DNA of 8,999 bases from positions 1 through 8,999 of the forward strand of contig JAPHTL010000233.1 in assembly GCA_026193355.1 (NCBI GenBank), given 5' to 3'. Made by a program: the position numbers and the translations under genes. The DNA is from Rhodospirillales bacterium (GTDB taxonomy: Bacteria; Pseudomonadota; Alphaproteobacteria; Rhodospirillales; JAPHTL01). Below are positions 5,910 through 8,999 of this stretch, one piece after another. Under the pieces are notes generated by a model. It had not been told where the DNA came from, did not search any database, and saw nothing but the letters and a program-made list of their open reading frames with translations. The stretch's first letter is position 1; each line of letters begins with the position of its first letter.

Positions 5910-7163
5910 TCAGGCCGTTTCCGGCGCTTCATCGTCCGTCGGATGAATCACGGGTTCCACGTAATTCGGATCGAAGGCTGAATCCGCCAGGCTGGCGGGC
6001 AGGATCTTCAGGAATTTCACCACGATAAGAACCAGAACAAGAGCGATGGCGATGCCGCTGACGCCGAGGACGATTTCCGCCAGCGTCGGCGTGTAACTGT
6101 TGATCTGCCCATCAAAGAAGCTGCTGCTGACCTCCATTCCGGGGAACAGGACCAGCGGATAGGCCTGTCCGCCGATGATGGTCACGTACATCTGGCAGAT
6201 ACCGCCGATGATGACCATGAAGGCGGCAATGCGCAACGCTATGCGCGATTCACTGGTCGCGGGGTGGAACATCAGGACCAGCGGAATGATTCCGCCGATC
6301 ATGATCTGTCCGATCCAGAACAGCGCGGTGAAGATGCCACCTTCGAGCAGGATGAACCGTTCAACCCCGTGATGTTCGGTGGCGTAGAGGTTCGTCAGAT
6401 GATAGACGGCGACGAAATAGAGCATGGCCGCCAGGAAAACGCGCAGCAGATTGCGCTGGCGCAGGCAGACATAGGCCCCGATGGGACGCCCCAGCCAGGT
6501 GTAGGAGAACTTGATCACCAGAATGAAGATCGCCAGACCGTAGGCGAATGACATGATGATGAACATGGGCGCCATGATCGCTGCGTCATAGGCCTGCCGC
6601 GCGACAAGGAAACCGAAGATGGAACCGGTACCTGTCGTCAGCGCCAGACGCCACAGAAAGGCTACAAGCCCGGCGGTCTTGGTGTGCCGGTTCATCTTTT
6701 TCTCCAGCATCATCCACATGTACACGCCGACGATGACGAAGAAGCCTGTGTAGAGGTAGATGTTCCAGGCGAAAATGGACTTGAAGTTGTAGTGCGTCAT
6801 GGCGACGATCAGGCGGTCGGGGCGACCGAGGTCGAGCACCAGAACGGCAAGGCCTCCGGCCAGCAGGCTTATCGACAGCAGGGCCGAAAGCGGCGCCAGT
6901 GGCTTATAGACATTGCGCCCGAAGACCGAGGAAATCGATGCGACGTTCAATGCGCCGGATGCCGCAACGATCAGGAACACGGCGAACACATGCGGCATGC
7001 CCCAGACGATCTGGTTGTTCATGCCAGTGACCCAGTGGCCATTGTGTTCCATGTACCAGGTGCTGCCCAGGCCGGCGAGAATCACCGTGCCGAAGAGGAC
7101 CAGCAAGCCGTACCAGCCGCTGCTGCGGCCTTCGACTTGCGTGAGCGCGATCTTCTTGGTCAT
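5910..7163 (-). CDS. dsrP: DsrP, NrfD/PsrC-type membrane subunit of the DsrMKJOP complex
   Basis: 417 residues. I count ten hydrophobic helices, starting near residues 17, 52, 90, 128, 164, 195, 240, 275, 310 and 360, as expected for the NrfD/PsrC family, with a charged cytoplasmic-looking C-terminal tail rich in Asp, Glu and Pro. Charged or polar residues lie within or near the helices (for example LDLGRPDR after helix 3 and PHVF in helix 2), features common to the family's quinone-binding subunits. With DsrO and DsrJ it forms the quinone-linked, periplasm-facing part of the DsrMKJOP complex, which exchanges electrons between the membrane and the cytoplasmic DsrAB/DsrC system. ATG 7163 follows dsrO by 21 bases with AGGGGGA about 10 bases upstream, and the sequence just before it is not coding. 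Confidence 0.95.
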   Translation of the reverse strand: MTKKIALTQVEGRSSGWYGLLVLFGTVILAGLGSTWYMEHNGHWVTGMNNQIVWGMPHVFAVFLIVAASGALNVASISSVFGRNVYKPLAPLSALLSISLLAGGLAVLVLDLGRPDRLIVAMTHYNFKSIFAWNIYLYTGFFVIVGVYMWMMLEKKMNRHTKTAGLVAFLWRLALTTGTGSIFGFLVARQAYDAAIMAPMFIIMSFAYGLAIFILVIKFSYTWLGRPIGAYVCLRQRNLLRVFLAAMLYFVAVYHLTNLYATEHHGVERFILLEGGIFTALFWIGQIMIGGIIPLVLMFHPATSESRIALRIAAFMVIIGGICQMYVTIIGGQAYPLVLFPGMEVSSSFFDGQINSYTPTLAEIVLGVSGIAIALVLVLIVVKFLKILPASLADSAFDPNYVEPVIHPTDDEAPETA

Positions 7164-7184
7164 TTGCGACAGTCCCCCTGATCC

Positions 7185-7961
7185 CTAAAGCCCGCGATAG
7201 GCGACGCCGGTATCGAGACCCAGGTCCGCCCGAATGCGCGCCGCGCCGTATTTGGCTATTTCCTGCGAGATTGCGCTGTTCGGATCGGCGATATCGCCGA
7301 ACATCAACGCCCCGCTGCCCTTGCTGCATGCCTCGACACAGGCGGGTGAACCGCCCTCATCGACACGGTGGACGCACAAGGTGCACGATTCCACGGTTCC
7401 CTTGCCGCGTGGCGCATGGGGTTTCTGTCCCCGGGTGTCTTCATGGACAAAATTGCGCGCCTTGTAGGGGCAAGCCATCATGCAATAGCGGCAACCGATG
7501 CAGATGTGTTTGTCGACCAGCACAATACCGTCGGGGCGCTTGAAGGATGCGCCGGTTGGGCAAACGTCAACACAGGGTGGGTGGGCGCAATGCTGGCACA
7601 TCACCGGCAGTGTCTTGGTGAACCCGTTCGCCTTGTCGATCAACGTCACCTTGCGGATCCACTGCGCGTCCGTTTCCGGTCGATTGTGGCTCTTGAGGCC
7701 GTTTTCCTTCGCACAGGCGACGACGCAGTCATCGCATCCGTCCGCGCATTTGGTGACGTCCACCAGCATGCCCCAGCGAACCTTCGGCGAAGCGGCCTGA
7801 TCGGCGGGCTTCGCCGCCGCAGGTGAAATTAGTGTGACGCCGGGCGCAAGGGTGATGGCGGTCGCCGCCGCAGAAATACCGAGGAACCCCCGGCGGCTCA
7901 TCGCACCGCCGCAGCCTTCGCCGCTGGTTCCGGTTTCCGATTGCACAGCTTTGTCGGTCAT
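7185..7961 (-). CDS. dsrO: DsrO, Tat-exported periplasmic four-cluster ferredoxin
   Basis: 258 residues. A twin-arginine signal MSRRGFLGISAAA (21-33) is followed by a hydrophobic stretch and an AAAKPA cleavage-type region near residue 50. Sixteen cysteines form four [4Fe-4S] groups: Cys72/76/79/83; Cys122/125/130/134 (CQHCAHPPCVDVCP); Cys154/157/160/164 (CIGCRYCMMACPY); and Cys193/196/208/212. This is the NrfC/DmsB/DsrO plan. It relays electrons between DsrP and DsrJ on the periplasmic side. ATG 7961 overlaps the dsrJ stop as ATGA, which favours translational coupling and this start. It leaves a 20-residue hydrophilic extension (with a lone Cys17) before the Tat motif; the internal ATG 7901 would begin directly at MSRRGFL, but has no well-placed Shine-Dalgarno. 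Confidence 0.95.
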   Translation of the reverse strand: MTDKAVQSETGTSGEGCGGAMSRRGFLGISAAATAITLAPGVTLISPAAAKPADQAASPKVRWGMLVDVTKCADGCDDCVVACAKENGLKSHNRPETDAQWIRKVTLIDKANGFTKTLPVMCQHCAHPPCVDVCPTGASFKRPDGIVLVDKHICIGCRYCMMACPYKARNFVHEDTRGQKPHAPRGKGTVESCTLCVHRVDEGGSPACVEACSKGSGALMFGDIADPNSAISQEIAKYGAARIRADLGLDTGVAYRGL

Positions 7962-8428
7962 CGCTGTTCCGTCTCCCCCAGATGGCCCTTCATCATGGTC
8001 ATCAGTTTGTCGGCCTCGCCTTCCGCCTTCGAAGATTTCATCACGCTTTCGGGCACCGTTGTATGGCACTGGATACAGTCGATCTGAACCGCGGCATAGT
8101 GATGGCACTGCGCGCAGAAAGGATAGAGCGTCGGCACCTTGCCCTCGGCGATGTCCGGATGGGTCGCGGCGTGGCACTCGACGCAACCCTTCCAGCTGTA
8201 CTTCTTCGTGCGGATTCCCTTGTGCATGGTTTCATCCCGCTGGTGTTTCAGCAGGTCCATGTGGTTGCGCCGCATGTAATCCGTCGGTTCGACGCATTTC
8301 TCGCCCTTGGGCTTGGCGAGCTGGGGCATGGGCACACCGTCATTGGCCGATGCCGGGACCGAAGCCATCAGCATCACCGCAGCAAGCGCCGCGCCCAAAA
8401 GCCTGAGAAATGCAGCCGTCCGTCGCAT
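7958..8428 (-). CDS. dsrJ: DsrJ, periplasmic triheme cytochrome c
   Basis: 156 residues. The N-terminus (MRRTAAFLRLLG, then an apolar run to ASA at 26-28) is a Sec signal that may remain as a membrane anchor. Three heme c sites: CVECH (82-86), CAQCH (105-109) and CIQCH (118-122), the expected number for DsrJ. Cys45 in GEKCVEP has no CxxCH partner and matches the position of the unusual cysteine axial heme ligand described in Allochromatium vinosum DsrJ. Other potential distal ligands include His56, His62, His69, His90, His110 and nearby methionines. It is the periplasmic cytochrome of DsrMKJOP. ATG 8428 has AGGAG 10 bases upstream and starts the signal peptide; it lies 13 bases after the dsrL stop. 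The longer open frame runs back into dsrL and is spurious. Confidence 0.95.
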   Translation of the reverse strand: MRRTAAFLRLLGAALAAVMLMASVPASANDGVPMPQLAKPKGEKCVEPTDYMRRNHMDLLKHQRDETMHKGIRTKKYSWKGCVECHAATHPDIAEGKVPTLYPFCAQCHHYAAVQIDCIQCHTTVPESVMKSSKAEGEADKLMTMMKGHLGETEQR

Positions 8429-8441
8429 GATCAGATCACTC

Positions 8442-8999
8442 CTACTCGCCGAGGCCCATCTGGATGTAACCGGTCGGGCAGACGTCGTGGCAGATGTGGC
8501 AACCGATGCACTTGTCGTAGTCGGTGTCCACATAGCGGCCCGTGGCGCGTTCGGATTTCTTGATCCGGTAAACGGCCGTCTGCGGGCAATAGATCACGCA
8601 GTTGTCGCATTCGAAGCACAGGCCGCAGCTCATGCAGCGCTTGCCCTCGTCGATCGCCTCCTGCTCGGTGAGGCTGACGATGCGCTCGTCGAAATTGCCG
8701 ATCACCTCGTCGGCGCCGATATGGACTTCGCCGCGCAGGTTCCGCCCGTGGTACTTGAAATGCCCCTTGAACAGGTCGCCATGGGGAATGATCGAATCCC
8801 GGCTGCGGTCCTCGTAGTTGTGCACGGAGAACTTCGAGGTATCCGATCCATGGACCGGCTTGTGCTGGAATTCTTCGGGCGACAGTTCGTGACGCCGCAG
8901 TTCATCCAGCAGGTTGAAGTGATGCACGTCGACCTTCGGGCGCTTCGGCACATCAGGATTGGCGAAGTTCTGCTCGATGGTCGCCGCCGCAACGCGGCC
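8442..8999 (-). CDS. dsrL: DsrL, C-terminal part (Fe-S flavoprotein oxidoreductase; 5' end outside window)
   Basis: The frame is open to the right edge; 185 residues and the TAG stop (8444-8442) are present. A charged, His-rich linker (about residues 8-117 of the fragment) leads into a two-cluster ferredoxin domain: CMSCGLCFECDNCVIYCP (122-139), with six cysteines, and CIGCHICHDVCP (164-175). The GTG at 8951 is internal, not a start. DsrL is a homologue of the glutamate synthase small subunit, with a FAD- and NAD(P)H-binding core upstream of this domain (not visible here), and acts with DsrAB, passing its electrons to NAD+ in sulfur oxidisers. The alternative, another GltD-like protein with a C-terminal ferredoxin, is disfavoured by dsrJOP following directly. 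The part present does not show which DsrL subtype it is. Confidence 0.88.
   Translation of the reverse strand, partial: GRVAAATIEQNFANPDVPKRPKVDVHHFNLLDELRRHELSPEEFQHKPVHGSDTSKFSVHNYEDRSRDSIIPHGDLFKGHFKYHGRNLRGEVHIGADEVIGNFDERIVSLTEQEAIDEGKRCMSCGLCFECDNCVIYCPQTAVYRIKKSERATGRYVDTDYDKCIGCHICHDVCPTGYIQMGLGE

Noticed and set aside
7962..8186. Longer DsrO start at 8186
   Set aside because: This would run through dsrJ out of frame, and the added residues are not family-like; ATG 7961 gives an ATGA junction.
8442..8951. A free-standing 169-residue ferredoxin starting at GTG 8951
   Set aside because: The frame stays open to the window edge, and the linker plus ferredoxin arrangement fits the end of DsrL, which is expected before dsrJ.

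Overview
The window holds the 3' part of a dsr (reverse-type dissimilatory sulfite reductase) gene cluster, read on the minus strand, and the 3' part of an unrelated long coiled-coil gene on the plus strand that converges on it. The high GC (not counted), the gene order L-J-O-P followed by N, and the style of the coiled-coil protein fit a sulfur-oxidising proteobacterium, most likely an alphaproteobacterium of the Rhodospirillales type. That placement is inferred from family resemblance only.

Layout in transcription order on the minus strand: (1) the C-terminal 185 residues of DsrL, an Fe-S flavoprotein, entering from the right edge (8999-8442). (2) dsrJ (8428-7958), dsrO (7961-7185) and dsrP (7163-5910): the triheme cytochrome c, the periplasmic Tat-exported four-cluster ferredoxin and the NrfD-type membrane subunit of the DsrMKJOP transmembrane electron-transfer complex. 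dsrM and dsrK normally lie upstream of dsrL and should be just outside the window. (3) A 169-base gap (5741-5909) with a perfect 8-bp stem-loop and a weak promoter-like pair. (4) Four tightly packed genes: a TrpD/YbiB-like protein (5740-4748), dsrN (4733-3321), a divergent SUMT-like tetrapyrrole methylase (3319-2570) and a two-domain CbiX-type chelatase (2565-1750).

How they fit together: DsrAB uses a siroheme in amide form. DsrN is the glutamine-dependent amidase for it, the CbiX protein can insert the metal into sirohydrochlorin, and the SUMT-like protein is placed where a uroporphyrinogen III methylase is expected. The downstream block therefore reads as a dedicated siroheme-amide module attached to the end of the dsr electron-transfer genes. 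The precorrin-2 dehydrogenase step is not encoded here. The methylase has lost several SUMT hallmarks, and the TrpD-like protein lacks the PRPP-binding glycine motif, so these two are the least explained parts of the pathway.

The plus-strand gene (1-1713) encodes at least 17 consecutive repeats of exactly 25 residues, with no insertion or deletion, followed by a C-terminal domain of about 130 residues. It is open at the left edge. No RNA genes, insertion sequences, CRISPR arrays or origins were seen.
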